Source: Tenericutes bacterium MZ-XQ (GTDB taxonomy: Bacteria; Bacillota_I; Bacilli_A; Acholeplasmatales; Acholeplasmataceae). Taken from it: a stretch of DNA of 64,000 bases. Below are positions 53,355 to 62,173 of this stretch, piece after piece; positions within the stretch are counted from its first letter, which is position 1; the number at the start of each line of letters is the position of its first letter. A program made the position numbers and the translations under genes. The stretch is from assembly GCA_002838205.1 (NCBI GenBank), contig CP017950.1:1804858-1868857 (forward strand). The letters run 5' to 3'. The notes below the pieces were generated by a model. The model made no database searches and had not been told where the DNA came from. It saw only the letters and a list, made by a program, of their open reading frames with translations.

Positions 53355-53660
53355 CTACTCTGGTTTGTTTTCCGGAGCTTTTCTAGTTATTTTTATCACA
53401 ACTGAGGATGCCATGGTCCCTACAAATATCAAAAATGAAAACATCCCCATAACAAAAAACACAATAGGACCAAAACTTTCAGCTAACAATCCCATGATCA
53501 TCAATAAAATCCCTAGTATCGCAAACAGTGTTGGTATGAGAAAAATAAGCTTCTGACTGATTTGAGAAAGAAGCCAACTCATTGGAAGACTTATTAAAAA
53601 TGATAAAAAGATAAATAGACTAAATCTAATGATATCTGCGCTTATGAGCATATAAGGCAT
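53355..53660 (-). CDS. Small membrane protein, paralogue of 54581-54880
   Basis: 101 aa with three to four hydrophobic segments and a basic tail. AGAGGTGG precedes the ATG. It is similar to the 99-aa protein at 54581-54880: QISQKLIFLIPTLFAI against KISKKLVFALPVLFLI, and both end with an SS-x-x-I-K motif. Function unknown. Confidence 0.65.
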   Translation of the reverse strand: MPYMLISADIIRFSLFIFLSFLISLPMSWLLSQISQKLIFLIPTLFAILGILLMIMGLLAESFGPIVFFVMGMFSFLIFVGTMASSVVIKITRKAPENKPE

Positions 53661-53713
53661 ATAACCACCTCTAACTTAAGTATATGCCTTATGATTCAAT
53701 AAATCAACTCAAT

Positions 53714-54463
53714 TTAAATTGTGATTAAATCATTTATGTGTCTATAAAACTCTTGATTCACACTAAAATTTTCGTTCAAAAACTCAAGTATATTTTTTGC
53801 AGATGACTTATTATGTTCTATACCTTGTCTCATGGACTTAAGAAGTTCTAATTGATTGGGAAACCTTCTCTCAATTCTTCGTTCAAAAACATATGGATCA
53901 ATGTTTATCTTTTCTTCTTCAAAAACTTTTGGAAACAACTCAATGACTAGACCATAGGCATAACTTTGAATAAATGTCATCGCAGATGATTTTTCACCTC
54001 TTAAATCCCTAAGCAAACCAATATAAAGATTAGTCATCGCTTCATTTACATTAAAATCCACATTAACTGTTTTATGTTTGGGTTCAAACTTAGGTTGAAT
54101 AAGTTCAAGATCAAAATCATCCTTATGATAGTAAACAGTCCCACCAGTAAATCTAGCTGTTTTCATTTCTTCTTCATCAAAAACTGCAAATTCCGCAAAC
54201 ACCCCATCATGATAAAGTGCTTTATATCCATCTTTGGTATTTCTAAATACATATACTAATGGTTTTACTTCTAGCCAGTCTAATTTTTCTATAAATTTAT
54301 CTTTATATCCATTTTCCACGATTAAGAAAAAATCGATATCTGAATATTGATCGAGTCTTTCTTTTTCTGAGATACTCCCTAAACCTAAAAGACATCTAAC
54401 CTTATCATCCTTCGATACATAATCACTTAAATCCAACATCCGTTGGTATACTTTATTCATCAT
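53714..54463 (-). CDS. Nucleotidyltransferase, lincosamide-resistance (Lnu)-like
   Basis: About 249 aa; two tandem ATGs (54463, 54460) follow AAGGATGGTGG, and an ATG at 54472 is too close to the site. The nucleotidyltransferase motif GLGSISEKERLDQYSDIDFF near residue 28 has the DxD metal pair, as in Lnu(B/F)-type enzymes. The C-terminal half is helical. Such enzymes add AMP to lincosamides, but many relatives have no known drug target, so resistance should not be assumed. Confidence 0.75.
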   Translation of the reverse strand: MMNKVYQRMLDLSDYVSKDDKVRCLLGLGSISEKERLDQYSDIDFFLIVENGYKDKFIEKLDWLEVKPLVYVFRNTKDGYKALYHDGVFAEFAVFDEEEMKTARFTGGTVYYHKDDFDLELIQPKFEPKHKTVNVDFNVNEAMTNLYIGLLRDLRGEKSSAMTFIQSYAYGLVIELFPKVFEEEKINIDPYVFERRIERRFPNQLELLKSMRQGIEHNKSSAKNILEFLNENFSVNQEFYRHINDLITI

Positions 54464-54563
54464 AACCACCATCCTTATAATTAATATATATCAAAAAATA
54501 TCTTAAGAAAATTCAAGAACCCTTTCCATATTGAACACATATATAGTTTTACTTGTTAAAAGA

Positions 54564-54594
54564 AAAAAATAAGGACTTTTTTAGTCCTTATTTA
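54564..54594 (-). terminator. Terminator overlapping the stop codon of 54581-54880
   Basis: On the minus strand AATAAGGAC pairs with GTCCTTATT, followed by T6. The 5' arm includes the last codons of the gene. Confidence 0.88.
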
Positions 54595-54880
54595 TGTCTT
54601 TAATCTTTTTAAAATAAATCAGTAATGATGATCCCAGTGATCCTAAAAGAACAATCACGGATACGACTGCGATAATTAAATATCCTAACGCTCCCCAGTC
54701 TGTAGAAAGTAGTCCTGCTGTCCAAAAATATATAGATGCAATCAAAAACAACACCGGCAATGCAAACACCAATTTCTTACTGATTTTAATTAGTAAAAAA
54801 GTGATTAAATAACTTGCGCCAAATGCAATCAATAATGATGCACCCATAATTAACACTTGATTAAAAAGACCATCTTCCAT
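54581..54880 (-). CDS. Small membrane protein, paralogue of 53355-53660
   Basis: 99 aa with three hydrophobic segments. GAGG precedes the ATG by eight bases. Same pattern as the paralogue at 53355-53660. It is a single-gene unit with a strong terminator. Function unknown. Confidence 0.65.
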   Translation of the reverse strand: MEDGLFNQVLIMGASLLIAFGASYLITFLLIKISKKLVFALPVLFLIASIYFWTAGLLSTDWGALGYLIIAVVSVIVLLGSLGSSLLIYFKKIKDINKD

Positions 54881-54940
54881 ATATATACCTCATCTATTTT
54901 ATAGATAGATTATACACTCAACGTTTTTAATGTTCAAATA

Positions 54941-56278
54941 TTATGATTTATCCACTTTAATTTGATTTGCTGCAACCAACAAAGGATCCCATACTGGTGA
55001 AAATGGTGGTGCATATGCGAAATCTAACATAGAAAATTCAGCTGCAGTTAAATTTTTTGTAATCGCTAAAGCCATAATGTTAATCCGATCAGCAACACCT
55101 TTTTCACCAACAAGTTGAGCACCTTTTATGATCCCTGTTATTTTCTCAAAAACCAAACGGACATAGAGATCAGTTGCACCTGGATAATAAGAGGTTTGTT
55201 GCTTTGCTGTAATTTCAACAAAATCATAATCTAAATCTAACTTTTTAGCTTCATCGAAGCCTAATCCTGTTTTTGCAAACGCTAAATCTCCTACCTTTAT
55301 AATATTGGATCCTATGATACCCGGAAAAGCACTCTTTAATCCAAAAATATTTTCAGCAACTATTCTTCCTGTTTTATTTGCGTGGGTACCCAGTGGTACA
55401 TAAACATAATCTTTTAAAATTTGGTGATAATATGCTGCACAGTCACCCGCAGCATAAATATTCGATAAAGATGTTTCACAATATTCATTAATAATTATTG
55501 CCCCATTTTCCATCATGTTAAGTCCAATATCTTTTACAAAACTTGTATTCGGAGTAACACCTATGGATTCGATAACAAAATCAGCGTTATAGGTTGTTTG
55601 GTCTGTAACTACAACCGTTTTGTTATCTTTCTTTTGATAAGCTTTTAAATGCTCATTTAAATGAATCTTGACACCTCTTATTTCTAAAGCATCTTTGGCT
55701 TTTGTTGCAACATCATAATCATAAACATTTAAAAGTTGATTGCCCCGTTGAATAATATGAACTTCAAGTCCTTGAAGTGCTAAATTCTCAGCAACCTCAA
55801 CACCAATATATCCACCGCCTATAATCACAACTACTTTTCCTGAAATAATCTCAGGTTTGATTGCTCTCATATCTGGAAGTTGGTTTAAGACATACAAATT
55901 AGCATCTTTACTTCCAGGCACATGTGTCCTATTAGCTGTTGTTCCAGTGCCAATCACAAGTTTATCATAAGTATCAACAAACGTTTTTCTTGTCTTTAAG
56001 TTTAATACTGTAACACTTTTTTGTTCTGGCTGGACCGAGATTACTTCATGAGATAAAAAAACATCAATACCTTGTTTCTTAAAATCATCTTGATATCTTG
56101 CAATAAGTTTGCTTTCATCAGTTACTATATCACCTAAAAAATAAGGCATGCCACAGCCACTATAACTTAAATCATTTCCTTTTTCATAAACATGAATCTC
56201 ATGATTTGGATCGAGTCTTTTTAGTTTCGCTGCTGCTGTCATCCCAGCTGCAACCCCTCCAACAATGATTATTTTCAT
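54941..56278 (-). CDS. CoA-disulfide reductase / NADH oxidase-like flavoprotein
   Basis: 445 aa from the ATG at 56278, with AGGTGAG about nine bases upstream. The FAD motif GGVAAGMTAAAKLKR is at residues 7-21. The single redox cysteine is Cys42 in YSGCGMPYFLGD, as in CoA-disulfide reductases and NADH oxidases. The NAD(P)H motif VVIIGGGYIGVEVAE is near residue 150, and IYAAGDCA near residue 277. It either reduces CoA disulfide or oxidises NADH with O2. Family membership is certain, the exact activity is not. Confidence 0.88.
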   Translation of the reverse strand: MKIIIVGGVAAGMTAAAKLKRLDPNHEIHVYEKGNDLSYSGCGMPYFLGDIVTDESKLIARYQDDFKKQGIDVFLSHEVISVQPEQKSVTVLNLKTRKTFVDTYDKLVIGTGTTANRTHVPGSKDANLYVLNQLPDMRAIKPEIISGKVVVIIGGGYIGVEVAENLALQGLEVHIIQRGNQLLNVYDYDVATKAKDALEIRGVKIHLNEHLKAYQKKDNKTVVVTDQTTYNADFVIESIGVTPNTSFVKDIGLNMMENGAIIINEYCETSLSNIYAAGDCAAYYHQILKDYVYVPLGTHANKTGRIVAENIFGLKSAFPGIIGSNIIKVGDLAFAKTGLGFDEAKKLDLDYDFVEITAKQQTSYYPGATDLYVRLVFEKITGIIKGAQLVGEKGVADRINIMALAITKNLTAAEFSMLDFAYAPPFSPVWDPLLVAANQIKVDKS

Positions 56279-56484
56279 ATCACATCTCACCTTTTGTATG
56301 TTATTGTTTATCTTAAACATATTTCATGTTGATGATTTATAACGATTATACGCCTAATCATTTTCACATTCAATCAATAAAAATCCGCGTCTTCAAGGCA
56401 CGGTTTTTCTCATCGCCTTCAAGGCACATTACTGGCGACCCCCATTTGAGGGTCTTTTTATTTGCCCAATTGCCTTTGTCACCC

Positions 56485-56991
56485 TTACTTACACGTAAAC
56501 GGGTCCCTATACTCTTTTAGACTTCTCTTGTCTTTAACTTGGTCTTCTAATTCTTGATTCCTGATGTAGTTTTCGACTGTTTTTTTGTTTAGACCTACGG
56601 TCGAAACATAGTAACCTTCTGACCAGAAGTGCCTAGATCCATAGTTATATTTCAAGTTTGCATACTCGTCAAATATAATCAAGCTGCTTTTGCCTTTCAA
56701 ATATCCCATGAATGAACTTACTGCTAGTTTTGGTGGTATCTTGACGAGCATATGTATATGATCACTCATGTCATGTGCTTCGACTATCTCTACGCCTTTG
56801 TATTTACAAAGCCGTCTCAAATATCTACCTATATCACTTCTTAGCTTACCATAGATTGCTTTTCGTCGATATTTCGGACAAAATACAATGTGATATTGGC
56901 AGTTCCATTTTGTGTGTGATAAACTACTAGTGTCATCGTTTCTCTTGACATCGGTGATAGAATCCTCCTTGGTTTGATTGGTGTAAGGCAA
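56485..56991 (-). CDS. tnpA: IS200/IS605-family TnpA transposase, probable frameshift at the start
   Basis: The conserved core runs from TKWNCQYHIVFCPKYRR through the HUH motif DHIHMLV to the catalytic tyrosine region GYYVSTVG. Normal IS200 TnpA is about 150 aa and starts a few residues before TKWNCQYH. The natural ATG (56949-56951), after AAGGAGG, is one base out of frame: ATGTCAAGAG reads correctly only if one A is added (giving MSKRNDDTSS). The upstream TTG at 56991 keeps the frame but lies before the binding site. The copy is likely inactive unless frameshifting occurs. Confidence 0.85.
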   Translation of the reverse strand: MPYTNQTKEDSITDVKRNDDTSSLSHTKWNCQYHIVFCPKYRRKAIYGKLRSDIGRYLRRLCKYKGVEIVEAHDMSDHIHMLVKIPPKLAVSSFMGYLKGKSSLIIFDEYANLKYNYGSRHFWSEGYYVSTVGLNKKTVENYIRNQELEDQVKDKRSLKEYRDPFTCK

Positions 56992-57027
56992 TTGGTTATG
57001 TCCATTATACCAACCAAGAGGATTCTT
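56959..57027 (-). promoter_or_regulatory. IS200 5' leader hairpin covering the tnpA ribosome binding site
   Basis: On the minus strand AAGAATCCTCTTGGTT (57012-57027) pairs with AACCAAGGAGGATTCT (56959-56974), with a one-base bulge. The second arm contains the AAGGAGG site. IS200 elements are known to limit TnpA translation in this way. Confidence 0.75.
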
Positions 57028-57102
57028 TTTGTTTATCGCTTCCGCTTTTCTGGTCTCACCCGCATTGCAGGTGGTTTTATGTTACTCTTCGAGCAACATA
57101 AC

Positions 57103-57138
57103 AAAAACACTCATCATTTAAGTCTATAGATGAGCGTT
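57103..57138 (-). terminator. Terminator of the operon ending in the second GntR gene
   Basis: On the minus strand AACGCTCATC pairs with GATGAGTGTT, followed by TTTGTT. It lies about 25 bases past the stop codon and next to the IS200 tip. Confidence 0.7.
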
Positions 57139-57162
57139 TCTAATTTTTTAGTATGATATGAT

Positions 57163-57942
57163 TTATTTTTTATAGTAATCCATGAGTTCGTCTCGATGAA
57201 TTAATGCTTGAAAGTAATAACTACTTGTCGAGTGACTGCGTCCAAAGTCAATTAAGCGATCTTGATGATCATATATTCTATTGGTAGATTGAATACAAGC
57301 TGCATTTTTTCTTTCTCCTAAAATAGAAGCAAGTTCAGCAGTCAAATTAACAGCTTTTGTAATACGATGCGATAGTTTTGCTTTGATATGATAAGTCTTT
57401 TCCATATATGCATTGAGTGGTTCAGTTCCCATAAACTTTTGATCCATTTCATTAAATATGGATAAAGGCAGGTAATTTTCTAGAATAATAATCGGCTTAT
57501 CATCACCTTTATAAATTCTATTGATGTATAAGAATTTTCCACCAGATTTAAACCCCATCATATCAAGTTGTTCTTTACTTAATGCTACAACTTTTTTATC
57601 CAAGCACTCAATAGAAGGTTTCATACCTAAGGCTCTGATTGCATCATATACCGCAACATTTCGATAAAAGAAATAATTCGTAAGTTCATAGAATGCTACA
57701 ACATATGTTTGATCATTGTCTTTTTTGATAAATCTTTCTTCTACCAATTTATTAAAAGCTTGAGTAACCTGTGTTAAGTCAACTTTTAAATGGTTTGCAA
57801 GTTCACTTGGGGAAGGAAGCACAGACTGATAATAAAATGTTTGATCAAGGATATTCGCTTTAATACTTTCTTTAATTTGTTCATTGATAGAAACTGATGA
57901 TCTGCGATCAATTGAAATCAAATCAACTTTGTTCGATTGCAT
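57163..57942 (-). CDS. GntR/UTRA-family regulator 2
   Basis: 259 aa. Winged HTH in the first 75 residues (LPSPSELANHLKVDLTQVTQAF) and a UTRA sensor domain (GMKPSIECLDKKV, KGDDKPIIILENYLP). It overlaps the upstream GntR gene by 20 bases and has GAGGTG before its ATG. The HTH is less canonical than that of regulator 1. UTRA domains bind small sugar-like or phosphorylated ligands. Likely controls the operon upstream together with regulator 1. Confidence 0.9.
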   Translation of the reverse strand: MQSNKVDLISIDRRSSVSINEQIKESIKANILDQTFYYQSVLPSPSELANHLKVDLTQVTQAFNKLVEERFIKKDNDQTYVVAFYELTNYFFYRNVAVYDAIRALGMKPSIECLDKKVVALSKEQLDMMGFKSGGKFLYINRIYKGDDKPIIILENYLPLSIFNEMDQKFMGTEPLNAYMEKTYHIKAKLSHRITKAVNLTAELASILGERKNAACIQSTNRIYDHQDRLIDFGRSHSTSSYYFQALIHRDELMDYYKK

Positions 57943-58675
57943 AAACCATCACCTCGAATTCAGTAAATTCTCCAGGGAAAAAATTAGATACATATCCTAT
58001 GATTCTATCTTTATCATCAATGATAATAGATCTTACCGAATAGATTGCATCATCTGGATTAATCTTAAGTAATAAAGCTTCATCTGAACTAGCATTGATT
58101 GCATTAAACGTATTTTGCATATGTTTAATCTTATAACCATATGTTTGCTCAATAAACTCGAATAAGCGTGTCGAAGATTCGAATTTCTCATTTAAGTCTG
58201 GAAAATACTTCTCAGGTAAATATATTTTTTGGAACAATACTGGATTTTGTTGGTTTTTAATAATGCGAATGATGTAATAACATTTCTCATTTCTTTTAAG
58301 TTCTAACATCCGATATGCTAATATATCGTGATCAACTAAATCAATCATGATCATTTGATATGCATACTTAAGGTCATTATCATTTAAATGACTTTCAAAT
58401 TGATAAAATTCATTCACTGGTGTGAATAAATGAAATCTATTGGTCACAAAAGTACCTTTGCCTTTAATTCTTTTGATCATATGTTCTTGTATCAAAGTTT
58501 CATATGCCATTTTAACAACCGTAGGACTAATAGAAAACATACGACATATTTCTTTTTCTGTTGGCAAGCGATCATCATATTTTAAAATACCTGATTTGAT
58601 TGCTTCTGTGATTGATTGTGCAATTTGCTTATAAATAGACACTTTCAATGTTTTATCAACAAAAATATAATCCAT
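57923..58675 (-). CDS. GntR/UTRA-family regulator 1
   Basis: 250 aa. HTH with RLPTEKEICRMFSISPTVVKMAYETL and IKGKGTFVTNR, typical of the HutC group, then a UTRA domain (NPVLFQKIYLPEKYFPDL). A TATAAT lies in the 62-base gap after the SucD-like gene, so the regulators may have their own weak promoter. Overlap with regulator 2 suggests equal production, and perhaps a heterodimer, which is inference. Confidence 0.92.
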   Translation of the reverse strand: MDYIFVDKTLKVSIYKQIAQSITEAIKSGILKYDDRLPTEKEICRMFSISPTVVKMAYETLIQEHMIKRIKGKGTFVTNRFHLFTPVNEFYQFESHLNDNDLKYAYQMIMIDLVDHDILAYRMLELKRNEKCYYIIRIIKNQQNPVLFQKIYLPEKYFPDLNEKFESSTRLFEFIEQTYGYKIKHMQNTFNAINASSDEALLLKINPDDAIYSVRSIIIDDKDRIIGYVSNFFPGEFTEFEVMVYAIEQS

Positions 58676-58737
58676 ATTGATTCCCCGATTTCTGTTTACG
58701 TAATGTTCTAATCTCTTTGATTATAACATAAAAACAA

Positions 58738-59628
58738 TTAGCTCTTTTGAACTTTCAATTTCTCAAGTAGTCTACCGACCATTCGTGGACGTTCTGCAAC
58801 AAGGGCACCAACAGCAGTTAATGCCTGAATTTTATCTTCTACTGAGCCTTTACCACCGGTGATGATTGCACCTGCATGTCCCATTTTTTGTCCCTTAGGC
58901 GCAGTTCTACCGCCTAAAAAGGCAACCAAAGGTTTTGTAAAAATTCCTTTTTCAATGGCTTCAGCAACTTCTTCTTCCATGGTTCCACCCAGTTCACCAA
59001 TAATGACAACTGCATGTGTTTGTTCATCCTTTTCATAAAAAGGTAACATCTCTGCGAAACGTGTTCCTGGTACTGGATCTCCACCAACACCAATGAGTGT
59101 AGATACGCCGTATCCAGCTTCTACGATCATTGAAGTCACTTCATTTGTCAGTGAACCACTTCTAGTCATGACTCCAATATTTCCTTTTTTATAAACTCTT
59201 TTTATCCAATGAGGGAAACTACCCATCATCGCAACTTCAGGTGAAATCACACCAGATGTATTTCCACCAACAACCATTGCTTGATGTTCTTTTGCTGCTT
59301 GTCTAATTAATACCATATCGTGCAAAGGTATACCATCGGCAATCGTTACAATTTTTTTGATCCCTGCATTTAGTGCTTCCATGACTGCATCTTTCGTAAG
59401 CAGTGGTGGGACAAAGACCATTGAAGCATCAACTTCATGGTGTTTAAGGGCATTTTTAATTGTGTGATAGACGGGTTTCCCTTCTATTTCTTGTCCTTCT
59501 TTACCTGGTGTTACACCACAAACAACTTTCGTACCCAGATCGATCATGTGCTTTGTCCAAAAACTACCTTCACTTCCGGTAATCCCTTGAACAAGAACTT
59601 TTGTTTTATCATCTATAAAAATACTCAT
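58738..59628 (-). CDS. SucD-family CoA ligase alpha subunit, probable sulfoacetate-CoA ligase subunit
   Basis: 296 aa. It has the CoA-binding N-terminus (LVQGITGSEGSFWTKHM), IGVMTRSGSLTNEV near residue 150, and the phospho-histidine loop GHAGAI near residue 250. With the beta subunit upstream (ATGA overlap) it forms an ADP-forming acyl-CoA ligase, which runs from acyl-CoA plus ADP and phosphate to acid plus ATP. No TCA-cycle genes are near. Next to a CoA-acylating aldehyde dehydrogenase the substrate is probably sulfoacetyl-CoA (SqwKL). Succinyl-CoA or another acyl-CoA cannot be excluded. Confidence 0.88.
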   Translation of the reverse strand: MSIFIDDKTKVLVQGITGSEGSFWTKHMIDLGTKVVCGVTPGKEGQEIEGKPVYHTIKNALKHHEVDASMVFVPPLLTKDAVMEALNAGIKKIVTIADGIPLHDMVLIRQAAKEHQAMVVGGNTSGVISPEVAMMGSFPHWIKRVYKKGNIGVMTRSGSLTNEVTSMIVEAGYGVSTLIGVGGDPVPGTRFAEMLPFYEKDEQTHAVVIIGELGGTMEEEVAEAIEKGIFTKPLVAFLGGRTAPKGQKMGHAGAIITGGKGSVEDKIQALTAVGALVAERPRMVGRLLEKLKVQKS

Positions 59629-60749
59629 GATTGTTCTCCCTTAGAAAGTCTAACTGCTTTTCTGACAGCTTCTTCAGTGTCATATATTGGTTCTAATCCA
59701 GCAGCTGTTAAAATCTTATTGGCTTCAACTTCATTCGTACCTCTAATGCATGTAACAATTGGACGATTTGGTTTAAGCTTTTCGATTGCATCTACTACAC
59801 CTTGAGCCATAACATCAGCTCTCGCAATCGTTCCAAAAGTTACAACCAATATGACTTTAGAATCTACTTTTAAACATATTTCCATAGCCTTGACAGCTTT
59901 TTTATAATTAGGTCCACCAAACTCTAAATAGTTCGCTACACTTCCACCCTCGTAATGAATTAAATCATATACGGTAGTTGTAAGTCCAGCACCTGCACAC
60001 ATTAAGCCAATATCTCCATCAAACTCAATGAAAGGGATACCTTCTAACATAGCATCATATTCAGCTTCGCTTTTATAGTCATCATATACTTTTTCAAAAC
60101 GTTTTTGTCTGTGTAAAGAATTATCATCGATCATTAACTTGCCGTCACCAGCAATGAGTTCTTGATTTTTATTAACGAATAACGGATTTATTTCCACTAG
60201 TTCTGCATCATATGTCTTAAATGCTTCATATAGTTTTATTAAAAGTTTCGCCATCGATTTTGCAAGTGTATGATCTAAATTTAATGCATATGCTACAGAT
60301 AATGCTTGAAAAGGCATTAATCCATATCTCATATCAATTGGTTCTTTAATAATTTTGTCTGGTTGTTCTACAGCAAGGGTTTCAATATCAATACCACCTT
60401 CACTGCTTGCGATTAATAAAGCAGTTGCTTTTTCTGGATCAACAGTGATAGATACATAAATCTCTTTATCAATGTCTACTGCTTCTTCAACTAATAACTT
60501 TTTAATCTTAAGCGGATGATCAAACAACCTTTTTGTCTCTTCTAAAGCTTTCTCTTGTGTCTTTACAAAAGAAATAAGTCCAGCTTTACCACGACCGCCA
60601 CTTAACACCTGTGATTTTATCACACATGGAAAGCCGATTTCTTGAGTTGCATCTATTAATGATTCTACATTTTCTATGATTTTGCTTTGTGGAATTTTGA
60701 TTCCAATTTCCTTAAATACTTCCTTTGCTTGATACTCATATAATTTCAT
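59625..60749 (-). CDS. SucC-family CoA ligase beta subunit, probable sulfoacetate-CoA ligase subunit
   Basis: 374 aa. It has the ATP-grasp domain (KLYEYQAKEVFKEIGI at the start, then KSQVLSGGRGKAGLI near residue 45) and the C-terminal flavodoxin-like domain (GGPNYKKAVKAMEI, GTNEVEANKIL). It shares a four-base overlap with the alpha subunit. It binds ADP/ATP and provides substrate-level phosphorylation. Which of SqwK and SqwL this is I do not claim. Confidence 0.88.
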   Translation of the reverse strand: MKLYEYQAKEVFKEIGIKIPQSKIIENVESLIDATQEIGFPCVIKSQVLSGGRGKAGLISFVKTQEKALEETKRLFDHPLKIKKLLVEEAVDIDKEIYVSITVDPEKATALLIASSEGGIDIETLAVEQPDKIIKEPIDMRYGLMPFQALSVAYALNLDHTLAKSMAKLLIKLYEAFKTYDAELVEINPLFVNKNQELIAGDGKLMIDDNSLHRQKRFEKVYDDYKSEAEYDAMLEGIPFIEFDGDIGLMCAGAGLTTTVYDLIHYEGGSVANYLEFGGPNYKKAVKAMEICLKVDSKVILVVTFGTIARADVMAQGVVDAIEKLKPNRPIVTCIRGTNEVEANKILTAAGLEPIYDTEEAVRKAVRLSKGEQS

Positions 60750-60757
60750 ATCAATAC

Positions 60758-62161
60758 CTACTTTATACTTTCTAAATAATCACCAAAGATATCATCATCT
60801 GATGGTCTGATTGGATCAAAATATTCTGATAACCAAGTAACATTTAAGAAATGTTTATAATTAATATTTTCAGTTGTAATATTTCCACCCCAAGTACCAC
60901 ATCCTAATGATACAGTTGATGGCATACCATTAAAGAAGGCACCACCATTTGCAGGTGCTTGAGCTTGGTTAACCATGATTCGACTGGTTCTCATAAACTC
61001 GCCTAAATGGTTGATATATGTTTGGTTTTTCGTATGGATTCCGCAAGAATGTCCAGTACCATAATTATCTGTAAGTCTTACTAATATTTCGAAACCTTTT
61101 TCAAATGTGTCATATTTAAAAACAGTAAGTACTGGAGAAAGTTTTTCTTGTGAGAAGAAATCATTTTCAATATCTTTAGCACCCTCAACGAGCAACACTT
61201 GTATGTGATCACCGACATCTATACCAGCATCATGCGCAATTTTTTTAGCAGATTGTGCAACAATACCACCATGAATTGAACGATAGCCTTTAGCATTTAC
61301 TGGCCACATATAAGCTTCTAATTGATTTCTTTCTTCAGGCTTGATTAAATAGCTTCCTAGTGTTTGTAATTCTTGAATTAAATCATCATATATAGATTCA
61401 TGAATAATAATAGAGTTTTCACTTGAACAAGATGTCGCATGATCAAATTTTTTGCTTAAAAAGATTTTAGCTGCTGCATCTTTAACATCTGCATCTTCTG
61501 CAACAATTTGAACTGTGTTTCCAGGTCCTACTCCATAGGCAGGTCTTCCTGATGAATAAGCTGCTTTGACCATTGCTGAACCACCAGTAGCTAAAACAAC
61601 ATCAACCTGTTTCATAAGTTCATTGGTAAGTTCAATTGAAGGTTCTTCAATGATTTGAATCAAATCTAGAGGAGCACCAACTTTTCTTAAGCCGTCTCTC
61701 ATAAAATCAACAGCCATTTTAGATGCTACTTTAGCTTTTGGATGTGGAGCGAAAATAACTGCGTTTCTACCCTTTAATATCGTAACTGCATTGCTCGAAG
61801 GCGTTGCTGTTGGATTGGTAACTGGTGTGAGTGCACCAACGACACCTACAGGTTTAGCATATTTTCTAATCTTCTTATCTTTATCTTCTTCAATAAGTCC
61901 TACAGATTTCTTACCCTTAACATCAGCAAGCACCCCTAAAACTTTATTCTTATGTTTTAAAACCTTATCTTTAACATTACCCATCTTGGTTTCTTCAACT
62001 GCTTTTTCAGCAAGCTTTTGGATGTTTTCGTCATTATAAACTTCCCAACCAATTGCAACACACACACGATCAATTTCTTCTTGTGTATAGTTGCTGATTT
62101 TTTCTTGAGCAATTCTAGCTTTTTCAATATAACTAGCTATAATTTCTTTTGATGTTTCCAT
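60758..62161 (-). CDS. sqwD: CoA-acylating aldehyde dehydrogenase, probable sulfoacetaldehyde dehydrogenase
   Basis: 467 aa, the length of EutE/SauS-type enzymes. NAD-binding region GVVGALTPVTNPTATPSSN near residue 105, GGSAMVKAAYSSGRPAYGVG near residue 194, and the catalytic Cys in DHATSCSSENS near residue 243. C-terminal NQAQAPANGG and SLGCGTWGG match the acylating group. It would oxidise sulfoacetaldehyde with NAD and CoA to sulfoacetyl-CoA, which the next two genes turn into sulfoacetate plus ATP. AAGGAGG precedes the ATG. Other short aldehydes (acetaldehyde, succinate semialdehyde) are alternatives; the symbol rests on context. Confidence 0.82.
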   Translation of the reverse strand: METSKEIIASYIEKARIAQEKISNYTQEEIDRVCVAIGWEVYNDENIQKLAEKAVEETKMGNVKDKVLKHKNKVLGVLADVKGKKSVGLIEEDKDKKIRKYAKPVGVVGALTPVTNPTATPSSNAVTILKGRNAVIFAPHPKAKVASKMAVDFMRDGLRKVGAPLDLIQIIEEPSIELTNELMKQVDVVLATGGSAMVKAAYSSGRPAYGVGPGNTVQIVAEDADVKDAAAKIFLSKKFDHATSCSSENSIIIHESIYDDLIQELQTLGSYLIKPEERNQLEAYMWPVNAKGYRSIHGGIVAQSAKKIAHDAGIDVGDHIQVLLVEGAKDIENDFFSQEKLSPVLTVFKYDTFEKGFEILVRLTDNYGTGHSCGIHTKNQTYINHLGEFMRTSRIMVNQAQAPANGGAFFNGMPSTVSLGCGTWGGNITTENINYKHFLNVTWLSEYFDPIRPSDDDIFGDYLESIK

Positions 62162-62173
62162 GAATCTTCCTCC

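Larger units (their letters stand above)
56380..57100 (-). mobile_element. IS200-type insertion sequence (ends approximate)
   Basis: A lone TnpA gene without TnpB, of about 0.7 kb. The 3' end has an imperfect hairpin, CCGTGCCTTGAAGACGCGG on the minus strand (56385-56403), followed by ATTTTTATT. The 5' end has a hairpin at 57079-57099. No second copy is in the window, so tips are not exact. Confidence 0.75.

Noticed and set aside
58738-60749. Succinyl-CoA synthetase of a TCA cycle
   Set aside because: No other TCA gene is near and the pair is inside an operon with an acylating aldehyde dehydrogenase, so a catabolic CoA ligase is a better reading, though the family is the same.
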